From Alloacidobacterium dinghuense (GTDB lineage: Bacteria; Acidobacteriota; Terriglobia; Terriglobales; Acidobacteriaceae), in NCBI RefSeq assembly GCF_014274465.1, contig NZ_CP060394.1:4588001-4652000 (forward strand): DNA of 64,000 bases, in the 5' to 3' direction. The notes beneath the pieces are model-generated. The model was not told where the DNA came from. It did not search any database and saw nothing but the letters and a program-made list of their open reading frames with translations. Each line of letters starts with the position of its first letter. Within the stretch, counting starts at the first letter, position 1. The position numbers and the translations under genes are program-made. Below are positions 25,052 through 34,600 of this stretch, one piece after another.

Positions 25052-26887
25052 ATGGCAACGGACACTATCCTGCACAATGCAAAGATCGCGACGAATTCCA
25101 CTCCTTCCTTTGTTGAAGCTCTCGCGATTACGGACGGAAAGATCGTCGCCACGGGCACCGAGCAAGATATCTTACGGCTGCGCGGCCCTGCGACCAAAGT
25201 GATTGATGCAAAGGGCCGAACCATCATTCCTGGCCTCAACGATTCCCACATGCATCCGATCCGCGGCGGACTGAATTACAACATGGAGCTGCGCTGGGAC
25301 GGCGTACCTTCGCTCTCCGATGCGCTGCGAATGCTCAAGGAGCAAGCGGCGCGAACTCCCGCACCGCAGTGGGTGCGCGTCGTTGGCGGGTGGACGGAGT
25401 TTCAATTCGCTGAACGCCGCATGCCGACGCTCGATGAAATCAACGAGGCAGCGCCGGACACTCCTGTTTTCGTTCTGCACCTGTACGATCGTGCTTTGTT
25501 GAATGGGGCAGCTTTGCGTGCAGTTGGCTATGGGAAAGATGCGCCGGACTTTCCTGCCGGCGAAGTTCAGCGGGACCGGCACGGCAATCCCACGGGTCTT
25601 CTGCTGGCAATGCCGAATGCGAACATACTCTATTCAACGCTGGCCAAGGGGCCAAAGCTATCGCGCGAAGATCGACTCAACTCTTCGCGGTTGTTCTTTC
25701 GCGAGCTAAACCGCTTTGGCATCACCAGCGCCATTGATGCGGGTGGAGGGTTTCAGAATTACCCTGACGATTACGGGGTCGTGAACGAACTCCATAAAAA
25801 GGGTGAGCTCTCGATTCGCCTGGCCTACAACCTATTCACTCAGAAACCAAAGCAGGAACTCCAGGACTTTCAAAATTGGACGAAGATGACAAAGCCTGGC
25901 GAGGGCGATGACTTCTACCGCGTCAACGGCGCGGGAGAAATGCTTGCTTTCTCTGCCGCAGACTTCGAAGACTTCCTGCAGCCGCGTCCTGATATGGCGC
26001 CTTTCATGGAGAGTGAACTGAAGGCAGTGATCCGTCACCTGGTCGAGAACCGCTGGCCATTTCGCTTACATGCGACATACAACGAGACGATCGAGCGGGC
26101 ATTGAACGTTTATGAAGAAGTGAATCGAGAGATTCCGTTTGACGGCCTGCACTGGTTCTTCGATCACTGCGAGACAATCACCGATCGCAATATCGAGCGT
26201 GTGAAAGCGCTGGGCGGTGGCATTGCAGTGCAGAACCGCATGGCATTCCAGGGCGAGTATTTCGTCGAACGTTACGGCGCGCAGCAGGCGAAGCGCACAC
26301 CACCGATACGGCGGATGTTGGAGATGGGTGTTCCCGTGGGAGCAGGGACCGATGCAACCCGCGTCTCCAGTTACAACCCATTCCTCTCCCTCTACTGGCT
26401 TATCACCGGTAAGACAATTGGTGGTTTGAACCTTTATCCGGAAGAAAATCGCTTCGACCGATCGGCAGCGCTGAAGCTTTACACCATGGGAAGCAGTTGG
26501 TTCTCCACGGAAGACGGTAAGAAAGGAGCACTCGCACCAGGGCAGCTCGCTGATCTGGCCGTTCTCTCTGCCGATTATTTCTCGATCCCGGAGGAAGAAA
26601 TTAAAGATCTCGAATCGGTGCTGACCATCGTCGGTGGCAGGGTTGTGTATGCCACTGAAGAGCACGCAAGCCTTGCTCCTCCCGAGCTTCCTGTCAGTCC
26701 TGACTGGTCGCCCGTCGCGCACTATGGCGGCTATGCCAAGGCTTCAAAATCACTCGCTGGAGCCTCTCATTCCGCCTTTTGCCAGCACTCAGGGCTGAGT
26801 CACGCGGAGGAGGGCCCAAAGGGGCACGTCCGTTTATTCGGAAAATCCGGGCTTTGGACTCTCGGCTGTGACTGTTTCGCGTTCTAA
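25052..26887 (+). CDS. Amidohydrolase, YtcJ-like
   Basis: 611 residues. After an N-terminal beta strand ('TILHNAKIAT') comes the metal motif 'IIPGLNDSHMHP', where N replaces the more usual D before 'SH'. Further metal or catalytic positions are in 'FRLHATYNETI', 'HWFFDHCETI' and 'GAGTDATRVSSYNP'. The 'WVRVVGGWTEFQF' and 'NPTGLLLAMPN' segments are those of the YtcJ/AepA-like family (metal-dependent, substrates mostly unknown). The last 50 residues are cysteine- and glycine-bearing and atypical, perhaps a read-through tail. AGGAAAATCTT precedes the ATG. Follows the hydrolase by 63 bp. Confidence 0.9.
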   Translation: MATDTILHNAKIATNSTPSFVEALAITDGKIVATGTEQDILRLRGPATKVIDAKGRTIIPGLNDSHMHPIRGGLNYNMELRWDGVPSLSDALRMLKEQAARTPAPQWVRVVGGWTEFQFAERRMPTLDEINEAAPDTPVFVLHLYDRALLNGAALRAVGYGKDAPDFPAGEVQRDRHGNPTGLLLAMPNANILYSTLAKGPKLSREDRLNSSRLFFRELNRFGITSAIDAGGGFQNYPDDYGVVNELHKKGELSIRLAYNLFTQKPKQELQDFQNWTKMTKPGEGDDFYRVNGAGEMLAFSAADFEDFLQPRPDMAPFMESELKAVIRHLVENRWPFRLHATYNETIERALNVYEEVNREIPFDGLHWFFDHCETITDRNIERVKALGGGIAVQNRMAFQGEYFVERYGAQQAKRTPPIRRMLEMGVPVGAGTDATRVSSYNPFLSLYWLITGKTIGGLNLYPEENRFDRSAALKLYTMGSSWFSTEDGKKGALAPGQLADLAVLSADYFSIPEEEIKDLESVLTIVGGRVVYATEEHASLAPPELPVSPDWSPVAHYGGYAKASKSLAGASHSAFCQHSGLSHAEEGPKGHVRLFGKSGLWTLGCDCFAF

Positions 26888-26937
26888 AACACAACCGGAC
26901 GAAAGAATGGCTTGAAAACTGGAAGGGAGAGCGACTG

Positions 26938-27204
26938 ATGAAAGTACTGCTCATTTCATTTGCGGTAGGTTTGTTTGTCGGCATTTTGTACGGAGTGATT
27001 CGCGTAAAGAGTCCGGCCCCGCCAATCGTCGCTCTGCTCGGCCTTCTGGGAATGGTGCTCGGAGAACAGCTAGGCAGTTGGATTCTTACGAAACATGTCA
27101 GCGTGACACATGCTGCATCCGTTTGTCTTGTGGGTAAGCACTGGGATCAGCGAGCGAATGTGCAATCTGTAGTATCAGTTCAGCCTCACGCGACTGAGGA
27201 ATAA
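26938..27204 (+). CDS. XapX-domain small membrane protein
   Basis: 88 residues. Two membrane helices, 'LLISFAVGLFVGILYGVIRV' and 'IVALLGLLGMVLGEQLGSWI', connected by 'KSPAPP', the pattern of XapX family proteins. The last 30 residues are soluble and not part of the family core. GGAGAGCGACTG precedes the ATG. XapX proteins have no established function and often sit in small catabolic clusters next to amidohydrolases and regulators, as here. Confidence 0.8.
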   Translation: MKVLLISFAVGLFVGILYGVIRVKSPAPPIVALLGLLGMVLGEQLGSWILTKHVSVTHAASVCLVGKHWDQRANVQSVVSVQPHATEE

Positions 27205-27262
27205 GTTGCTGCCGAGGCGTCGCACGGATTCTAACCCCGTTGATGGCAAAAGGAGATATTGA

Positions 27263-28189
27263 ATGCGTACCATTCGGCCGCTTGGCGTAATCGCTATTGC
27301 AGTTCTTTTGAGTGCGGGAGGCTGGGGTCTATTCCCGTCGCTGGGAGTCGCCAACGCCGCTACGCCAACGCCCAACGTGGCCGTGGGGGCGCAATACGAT
27401 ACGACCCACGTCTACGTCGCGCCCGAGGACTTCGACCGCTTCGTCGCCAGCCTTGTAGCAACCTTCGGCGGGACCACATCCAAACAGGGTGTCTTCACCG
27501 TGACGCCGACTCCGAGCAGCACCATGTCCCAGCTGGTGCTGACTCCCGTAGGAACCCTGTCGGTTTTCGGGTTCAAGACGCCGGTTCCGTATCCGTTTGG
27601 CGCAGAGCGAACGGGTTACCTCGTGACCGATTTCGATGCGGCGGTTCAGGCCGCCCGCACGACAGGTGCCGACGTTCTCGTGACTCCATTCCCTGACCCA
27701 ATCGGACGAGATGCCATTATCCAGTGGCCGGGCGGCGTGAACACGCAACTCTATTGGCACACGACCGCGCCGTCCTATAAAGCTCTTCAAACCATTCCGG
27801 AAAACCGGGTCTATGTGTCTGCCGATCGCGCGGCTGCCTTCGTAGACAGCTTTCTTGCCTTCAGTCATGGGAATGTTATCGCTGATGATGCGCACGCTCC
27901 CGGTGTTGAGATCGGACGGCCGAGTGACACTTATCGGCGAGTCCGTATCCAATCCAACTTCGGCAAGCTGACGGTTCTCGTAACCGATGGCCATCTTCCG
28001 TATCCATACGGGCACGAGATGACGGGCTACGAGGTTTCGGATCTCGCGGCTACCCTTGCCAAGGCCAAGGCGGCAGGAGTCCAGGTACTGGTTCCTCCCT
28101 ACACTGCCGACCAGCGCGAAGCAGCCATAGTGCAATTTCCCGGCGGATACATTGCCGAGATCCACTCGATCGCTAGCAAACCGAACTGA
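27263..28189 (+). CDS. Secreted VOC/glyoxalase-like two-module protein
   Basis: 308 residues. A signal peptide (to about residue 32, GVANAA) is followed by two related halves of about 125 residues: 'DTTHVYVAPEDFDRFVASLVATFGG' with 'GYLVTDFDAAVQAARTTGAD' and 'ENRVYVSADRAAAFVDSFLAF' with 'GYEVSDLAATLAKAKAAGVQ'. Each ends in an 'A-IIQ/IVQ-x-PGG' strand. This is the VOC (glyoxalase/dioxygenase) layout. Export of a VOC protein is unusual. AGGAGATATTGA precedes the ATG. Substrate unknown; fourth gene of the cluster. Confidence 0.75.
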   Translation: MRTIRPLGVIAIAVLLSAGGWGLFPSLGVANAATPTPNVAVGAQYDTTHVYVAPEDFDRFVASLVATFGGTTSKQGVFTVTPTPSSTMSQLVLTPVGTLSVFGFKTPVPYPFGAERTGYLVTDFDAAVQAARTTGADVLVTPFPDPIGRDAIIQWPGGVNTQLYWHTTAPSYKALQTIPENRVYVSADRAAAFVDSFLAFSHGNVIADDAHAPGVEIGRPSDTYRRVRIQSNFGKLTVLVTDGHLPYPYGHEMTGYEVSDLAATLAKAKAAGVQVLVPPYTADQREAAIVQFPGGYIAEIHSIASKPN

Positions 28190-28207
28190 CGTTGAGCAAA
28201 TACCTTG

Positions 28208-29626
28208 ATGCGATTTTTCCCAATGCTAGCGGCAGCTGTTTTGCTCGTCACACGACTGTCCGCTGGAGCCCAGGCCATATCGTCTGCCTTGCCTGACGCA
28301 CCAGACAGGACGATCAAGTTACTGCGGGAAGACGAGGACTGGAGCTTTCTTGCGAATCCTGCCAACCGTGATTTCTGGGACCCGGTCAAATATATCCGGC
28401 TTCGAAGGGGGCGCGATGATTGGTTCATGACGATCAGTGGAGAAGCCCGAGAGGTATGGGAGCAGATCGGCAACGATTATTGGGGACAAGCTCCTTACTG
28501 GAACGGGTACCTCAATGAAAGGTACATGTTGGGTCTCGATGTTCATTATGGACAGCATGTTCGCACCTTTGTCGATTTTAAAAGCGGCATAAATTCCTAT
28601 CGGCAGGGCGGCCCGCGTCCGATCGACGAGAAGAAACTCGACTTTCAAGCCGCCCTCCTACAGGTTGGAACTGCAGAAGGTCAGAACTTCATCGAACTAA
28701 GGGCCGGAATACAGGAACTCGAGTATGGATCTGGCCGGCTTATCGACGTCCGCGAGGGGCCGAATGTCCGCCTGAGTTTTGTTGGCTTCCTGGTCAAAAG
28801 CAAAATCAATGCATGGAGCGTGGACGGATTCGCCATGCGTCCACGCCTGGACAAGCCTGATTTCTTTGACGATCGGCCAAACAGCCAGGTAAGTTTCTGG
28901 GGCGTATATGCTACTCGACCCACGCTGTCGAAAACGTCCTTAGAACTGTACTACCTGGGGTTGGATAGAAAGCAGGCCACATACCAACGAGGCACGGCTC
29001 AGGAGGTGCGTCACTCCATCGGCGGACGGTTCTCCCGTCCCATTGCGACCGAGCGGCCCGGGTGGGACTTTGACAATGAAGCTCTGTGGCAGTTCGGCAC
29101 CTTTGGTTCGGTAAACATTCGAGCGTGGACGGTCGCTACAGAAACGGGCTATCGATTTCCGAATGTGCCTCTAAAGCCACGCTTCAGCGTGAAGGCTGAT
29201 ATCTCAAGCGGGGATCATCCAGCCTCGAACACTTTGGGCACTTTCTATCCTCTGTTCCCGAAGGGCGACTATTTCGGTGTCCTGGCTACAACGGGACCGG
29301 GCCCAATCAATTTTATCGATGTTCATCCTCATGTCGAGTTAGCACTGCCCCACAACGTCTCTGCCTCGTTTGATTGGATCGTGCAGTGGCGCCAAACCAC
29401 TCAAGATGGTGTCTATAACGTGCCCGGATTTCTGATCCGAGCTGCCGATGGAAGCGCAGCCCGATATGTCGGAGACAGACCGGGCACGCAGATCCGCTGG
29501 CAGAAGAGTCGTCATCTATGGTTTCAAGGCGACTACGGGATCTTTTATGCGGGCAGCTTTATAAAGCAGACGCAGCCTGGGCGCAACCTCAACTACTGGG
29601 CTTTGTGGACCGGCTACAAGTTTTAG
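28208..29626 (+). CDS. Alginate-export-type outer-membrane porin
   Basis: 472 residues from the ATG at 28208. After a signal peptide (LLVTRLSAGAQA) come 'YIRLRRGRDDWFMTISGEAREVWEQ', then alternating beta strands with 'YMLGLDVHYGQHVRTFVDFKSG' and 'LLQVGTAEGQNFIELRAGIQEL', and a C-terminal 'YWALWTGYKF' ending in Phe as outer-membrane barrels do. The wording matches the alginate_exp domain of AlgE-like 18-strand barrels. In non-alginate bacteria such proteins serve as ligand-specific pores. Here it would take up or release the small molecule handled by the neighbouring hydrolases. Confidence 0.85.
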   Translation: MRFFPMLAAAVLLVTRLSAGAQAISSALPDAPDRTIKLLREDEDWSFLANPANRDFWDPVKYIRLRRGRDDWFMTISGEAREVWEQIGNDYWGQAPYWNGYLNERYMLGLDVHYGQHVRTFVDFKSGINSYRQGGPRPIDEKKLDFQAALLQVGTAEGQNFIELRAGIQELEYGSGRLIDVREGPNVRLSFVGFLVKSKINAWSVDGFAMRPRLDKPDFFDDRPNSQVSFWGVYATRPTLSKTSLELYYLGLDRKQATYQRGTAQEVRHSIGGRFSRPIATERPGWDFDNEALWQFGTFGSVNIRAWTVATETGYRFPNVPLKPRFSVKADISSGDHPASNTLGTFYPLFPKGDYFGVLATTGPGPINFIDVHPHVELALPHNVSASFDWIVQWRQTTQDGVYNVPGFLIRAADGSAARYVGDRPGTQIRWQKSRHLWFQGDYGIFYAGSFIKQTQPGRNLNYWALWTGYKF

Positions 29627-29650
29627 TCTGACGAGCAGAGGTGTTGATTT

Positions 29651-30361
29651 ATGTGGAAAGCGCTGACTGCGGACTCAATCCTCCCCTATGCGCTGCTTGG
29701 GATGACCGCCGTTACCGGTCTTGTCGATGCAGTGAGCTTCCTCTCTTTCGGGCACGTATTCACAGCCAACATGACTGGAAACATCGTTCTTCTTGCATTT
29801 GCGAGTACGGGCGTACCCCAGGTTTCCCTGGCTGGTTCAATGACTGCTCTCTTGGGGTTTCTTGCAGGCGCCGCGGTTGGCGGTCGCATCATGGCTGGCG
29901 CAAGCGCAGTGGTGCAGCTTCGTGCGGCCAGTTCGGTCTTTGCATTGGAGATTGTTTTCTTAGCTGGTGCGACACTGGCCGCACTTGGCTATAGTGTCGT
30001 TTCATCTCCGCATTTCCTACGGCTTTACGCGATGATCGCTTGCACAGCCATAGCGATGGGGATGAGAAATGCCGCCGTACGTAAGTTAGCCGTTCCTGAC
30101 CTGACAACGACAGTGCTGACGTTGACCATTACTGGCCTTGCTGCGGATTCGTCTCTGGCAGGCGGAACCAATCCCCGTTGGCAGCGGCGCATTGCAGCGG
30201 TGGTGGCGATGTTTGCTGGTGCGGCGTTAGGGTCGATAACCTTAAGACACTCCGTCTTCATGGCTCTCGCTTTTTCCGTCGTACTGTCGTCACTTTGCAG
30301 CCTCGCATTGCTGATATCGTCGCGGCTGCCTTGCGCAAAAAAACGCACAGAAAAGGACTAG
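29651..30361 (+). CDS. DUF1275 (YoaK-type) membrane protein
   Basis: 236 residues with six predicted membrane helices. The family opening is clear ('YALLGMTAVTGLVDAVSFLSFGHVFTANMTGNIVLLAF'-like, here in blocks), and 'GMRNAAVRKLAVPDLTTTVLT' is the second conserved motif. DUF1275/YoaK proteins are of unknown function, possibly transporters. It closes the six-gene run and is followed by a strong terminator at 30406. Confidence 0.88.
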   Translation: MWKALTADSILPYALLGMTAVTGLVDAVSFLSFGHVFTANMTGNIVLLAFASTGVPQVSLAGSMTALLGFLAGAAVGGRIMAGASAVVQLRAASSVFALEIVFLAGATLAALGYSVVSSPHFLRLYAMIACTAIAMGMRNAAVRKLAVPDLTTTVLTLTITGLAADSSLAGGTNPRWQRRIAAVVAMFAGAALGSITLRHSVFMALAFSVVLSSLCSLALLISSRLPCAKKRTEKD

Positions 30362-30405
30362 AAGTAGTCTCACAGATGTCTCAAGAGAATCAACGTGCAC
30401 CCGAG

Positions 30406-30433
30406 GGGAAAGAGCAAAGGCTCTTTCCCTTTT
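30406..30433 (+). terminator. Rho-independent terminator of the 24.3-30.4 kb operon
   Basis: Stem GGGAAAGAGC/GCTCTTTCCC (10 bp, perfect), 4-nt loop AAAG, then TTTT. It is the clearest terminator in the window and argues that the six upstream genes are one unit. Confidence 0.85.
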
Positions 30434-30456
30434 GCATTGGTGGCGACCATGTGTAC

Positions 30457-30987
30457 TTAGCTTTCTAGCTGATACGGAAAGGTGAAGCGACCAATCTGGA
30501 TGAGGGATTTATCGGCTGGCGGCCAAATGCGAAACGACTCAACCCGCGTCGTCGACGCGTTCTTTACCGCCTCCACACTACCAAGAAATTTGCCGCTGGC
30601 AGCTTCATAGAAATTGACCGTGAGCGACTCTTCATTGTGCTTCCAGCCAATGAGGTATTCACCAGCACTAAGTTGTATGTTACCGATTTTCATCGGCACC
30701 TGCGCGATGAAATAGTGCGAATACTTGCCTTCGGCGGAATATCCCGCAGTAATCAGAACGACGCCGGCCACAAACTTGCCCTTGCCATCTGTAATTCCTG
30801 AAGCCGTGCGCAATTCCGTCTCAATGCGTTCCTGAATCACCGGCGCCCGGGGCGGAATGAGGGCTTTCAATTCTCCATCGGTGGCGGCGCGCCACGATCC
30901 GGATCTGGGTTCCTGCGCAGACATTCCCACAACGGTGAGAACCGCAAATAACGCGACCAGCCATTTGTATTTTCTGCTGTTAGTCAA
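30457..30987 (-). CDS. Small secreted protein downstream of the response regulator (unknown)
   Basis: 176 residues if started at the TTG at 30987, which overlaps the stop of the response-regulator gene (TTGACTAA) and has GGGGGA upstream; a longer frame to 31038 would overlap more. A signal peptide (KYKWLVALFAVLTVVGMSAQ) precedes a region beginning 'LIPPRAPVIQERIETELRTA' and then beta strands 'YFIAQVPMKIGNIQLSAGEYLIGW', 'LTVNFYEAASGKFLGSV'. The latter resembles acidobacterial DUF2911-like or 'lipocalin-like' secreted proteins. Translational coupling suggests it belongs to the two-component operon. Confidence 0.6.
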   Translation of the reverse strand: MTNSRKYKWLVALFAVLTVVGMSAQEPRSGSWRAATDGELKALIPPRAPVIQERIETELRTASGITDGKGKFVAGVVLITAGYSAEGKYSHYFIAQVPMKIGNIQLSAGEYLIGWKHNEESLTVNFYEAASGKFLGSVEAVKNASTTRVESFRIWPPADKSLIQIGRFTFPYQLES

Positions 30988-31606
30988 GGTGCACAATCCC
31001 CCGCTGTAACGCCGTCGTTGCCGCCTGCGTTCTGTCATTTACGCCAAGCTTGCTGAGAATGCTATTGATATGCGTCTTCACCGTCGCTTCAGAAATGAAC
31101 AAGTCTCCCGCAATTTCCTTGTTGCTGCGACCGCCCACAATCCGCTTTAAAACATCCAGCTCTCGCCCTGTGAGCGAGGGCCCACCCATCCGCTCTGCCA
31201 GCCGTTCTGCCACGACTGCCGGAATGCGCGACTTCCCGGCGTGTACCGTTCGTATCGCTTCAGTCAGCTCATCGGCGTTCATACCTTTGAGCAAGTACCC
31301 TTTCGCTCCCGCCTGCAGAGCGCGATAGATATCCTCGTCCCCGTCAAATGTCGTCAGAACAATGATGCGGGCTCCCTGAAATTCCCGGCGAATGTCTGTG
31401 ATCGCATCTACGCCGTTCTTATTCGGCAGTCGAAGATCCATAAGCGTAACGTCAGGTTGGTGCTTGCGAAACAAGTCGACCGCCTGCACGCCATCGGCCG
31501 CCTCTGCAACCACCCTCATATCGGGAATCGTCGCGATCAGAGCGACTAGCCCCTTCCGCACAATGTGATGATCATCGACGACCATGATCTGAATCGATTC
31601 AGTCAT
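30980..31606 (-). CDS. NarL/LuxR-family response regulator
   Basis: 208 residues. The receiver domain has DD at 11-12, phosphoacceptor D57 (LMDLRLP), Thr in 'IIVLTTFDGDEDI' and Lys in 'GAKGYLLKG'. The output is a LuxR-type HTH (about 143-203): 'LTGRELDVLKRIVGGRSNKEIAGDL', 'FISEATVKTHINSILSKL'. It should be phosphorylated by the propeller kinase encoded 10 bp upstream on the same strand and act as a DNA-binding transcription factor. Confidence 0.95.
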   Translation of the reverse strand: MTESIQIMVVDDHHIVRKGLVALIATIPDMRVVAEAADGVQAVDLFRKHQPDVTLMDLRLPNKNGVDAITDIRREFQGARIIVLTTFDGDEDIYRALQAGAKGYLLKGMNADELTEAIRTVHAGKSRIPAVVAERLAERMGGPSLTGRELDVLKRIVGGRSNKEIAGDLFISEATVKTHINSILSKLGVNDRTQAATTALQRGIVHLD

Positions 31607-31616
31607 AGGCTCCTTC

Positions 31617-34600
31617 TCAAATTGCGACTTCTACCTGAATCTCGGTGCCTTGATCCCGCTCGCTTTTCACTGTGATACGCGCACCGATCTGCTCCGCGCG
31701 CTCACGCATACCCGTGAGACCAAAGTGTCCATTTTGCATTTGTTCTTTCGGTTCGCGTTCAAATCCGCGCCCGTCGTCCTTCACCGTCATGCGCAGCAGC
31801 TTATCCTGAAACAGCAACGTGATGTCGGCGTGCTGCGCCTCTGCATGTCGAACGACATTCGTAATCGCTTCCTGCCCGATGCGAAGCAGCTCCGCTTCAA
31901 TGCGCGAGTCAATCGGCCGAAATGTCCCACTCACCTTTACCCGCGCTTTCACATGGCTATTGGCAGTGATGCGTTCAGCCGCCTGGGTCAATGCCGAAGC
32001 CAGATCATTTTGCGCAGAGACCTGTGACCGCAGGTTCCAGATAGAGCTTCGCGCCTCCGCAAGGCAATCACGTGTCATTGTTCGCGCCTGTTCCAGATGC
32101 TCCCGAGCAGCATCGGTCGATGTCGCCAGCAATCGCGCTACAACTTCCAGTTGAACAGAGACTGCAACAAAGCCTTGCGCCAGCGTATCGTGAATTTCTC
32201 GCGCGATGCGGCTGCGCTCCGCCAGCACAGCGCTGAATTGCGACTCTACCGTACGTACTCTCCACCGGTACGCCGCATAACCAAGAAGCGATACAGACGC
32301 GACCAGCAGCAGATAGAACCAGTATGTCTGATAGAAGTGCGGAAGTAGGCGGAAGTTAAAGGCAGCATCCTCTTCGCTCCAGATGCCGTCATTGTTGCAT
32401 GCCATCACGTGAAACGTGTGGCGTCCCGGAGGAATGTTCGTGTAGTATGCGATTCGCCTCGTGCCTGCGTCTACCCAATCCTTGTCCAGCCCATCGAGCT
32501 TGTAGCGAAAGCGGACCTTTTGTGGCGCAACAAAACTTAACCCCGCATATTGAAAAGCGAGCCTGGTATGACCAGGCCCGATTTCAAAGTCACGAGTCAT
32601 TGGCGACGAAGCATCATCCACCAGCACTTGTTCGATCACTGCCAGCGGACGCACCTGGTTCACAGGCATGTGCGCAGGATCTACCGTTGTCACCCCTCGC
32701 AATGTCGCAAACCAAAGCGTCCCGTCCTTCGCACGCCATGCCGCAGGATGGCCTCCACTGCTGCACTCACTGATCCGCATCCCATCCGCTGTACCGTAAA
32801 CGTCCGGAGAGATTGCGCCCGCATTCGCCGACGCCATTGCAATGAGCTGTGCTTTGCTGACGCGAAAGATACCTTTACTCGAACCCAGCCACAGATTCCC
32901 ACGGTCATCGTCGAGAATTCCAAAGATATCTTGAGGCAATGCTTTCGCCGGCAGAAAATTCACGAACTTCCCATTCACGCGCGCATTCAATCCACCGCCG
33001 TTAGTCCCAATCCACAGCGTTCCGTCAGGATCCAGTTGCAGCGACGTAATCACATTGCTCGAAAGTCCCTGCGCGCTGGTGAAGTTTGTGAAACTGCCAT
33101 TGGCAAAGTGCGTGAGACCGCCCAGCGTTCCAATCCAGTAGCTGTTGTCTCTATCTTCCAGAACAACTCCCACCAGATCGCTCCCCAGGCCATCCGTCGC
33201 GGCATACGACGTGAATTCCCCATTCTCGTAGCGCGACAGCCCGTGACGCGTCCCGATCCACACAGCCCCATTGCGATCCGTGTAGAGTGAGCGAACAAAG
33301 TCATCGGCGAGTCCGTCAGCCGATGTGAAGACCGCGGAGCGGCTTCCGTTGATGCGATTCAGGCCGTCGGGAGTTCCCACCCAAAGATTGCCGCCGGCAT
33401 CATCGGTTAAAGCAAGCGCCACGTTGCTCGATAAGGCATTGGCTGTCGACAAGGACGCGAATCTACCGCCCTCATATCGATCGACCCCGCCACTGTTCGT
33501 GCCCACCAACAAGGTTCCCTTGCCATCCTGAAACACGGAGCGTACGAGATCATCCGTCAATCCATCTTGCGTTGTATATGTTGTGAATTTCCGATCCCGC
33601 AATATGCTTACGCCGCCCGACTCAGTACCCAGCCACAAACTGCCTTCGCGATCTTCGTAAAGGGCAAGCACAAGGCTGCTCGACAAACCTTCTTTTGAGT
33701 TCAACCCTGAGACATCTCCTTTTGCGATGCGACCGACTCCGCGATCCGTGGCAGCCCATATGGCATTCTCGCGGTCCTCAAACAGATTGGTGATACGGTT
33801 CCCAGGTAATCCATCACGAGTCGTGATCACGCGCGTGGCCTTGCCATCAAACTCGCCCAGCCCGTTTGATGTACCTATCCATAGATGACCGTCCGAAGCG
33901 CCAAGCAGGCACGTAATGTCGCTCCCAAGCCCTGTGGGCAAATGAAACGTGTTCTGCGTACCATGCGAAGAAATAACTCTCAGTCCAGAGCGAGATCCAG
34001 CCCAGATCCCCCCATGGCCATCGGACGCCAGGGCCTGTATCTGTTCCCCACCTGCAATAACGGTGACGACGGAAGCGCCACTGGAATCAACCCGCAGCAC
34101 GCTATTCCCGGAGTTCACCCACAGCGAGCCATCGAGCATTTCTACAATCGTGCTCGCAGCCGAGAGGCCTTGCGGAAAAACCGCAGGCTGAAAATGCCCG
34201 CTCACCAACTTGCCCAGGCCCGCATTCGTGAGGACCCACAGACTTCCATCGCGGCCCTGGTAAACCGACCAGATAGCATTCGCAGGCAGCCCGTCATTCG
34301 CACTAAACAGCTTAAACTCACCGTTTTCGAAGCGGGTAAGCCCTCCGGCGGTACTGATCCACAGCGCACCCTGTTCGTCCTGAAACAGGCCGTAAATCAT
34401 ATCGCTGCCCAGCTGCGGCGTGTTCTTCCTGTCGAAGACGGTGAACTGCGCACCATCGAATCGCACCAGCCCCGCCTCAGTGGCTAACCATATATAGCCA
34501 TCTCGTGTCTGCAACACGGCATGTACCGTATTTTGAGGAAGCCCATCGTCGGTCTGCCATGATTGGTAGCCATAGTGCTGCAAGGGATAGTGCGGGTCCA

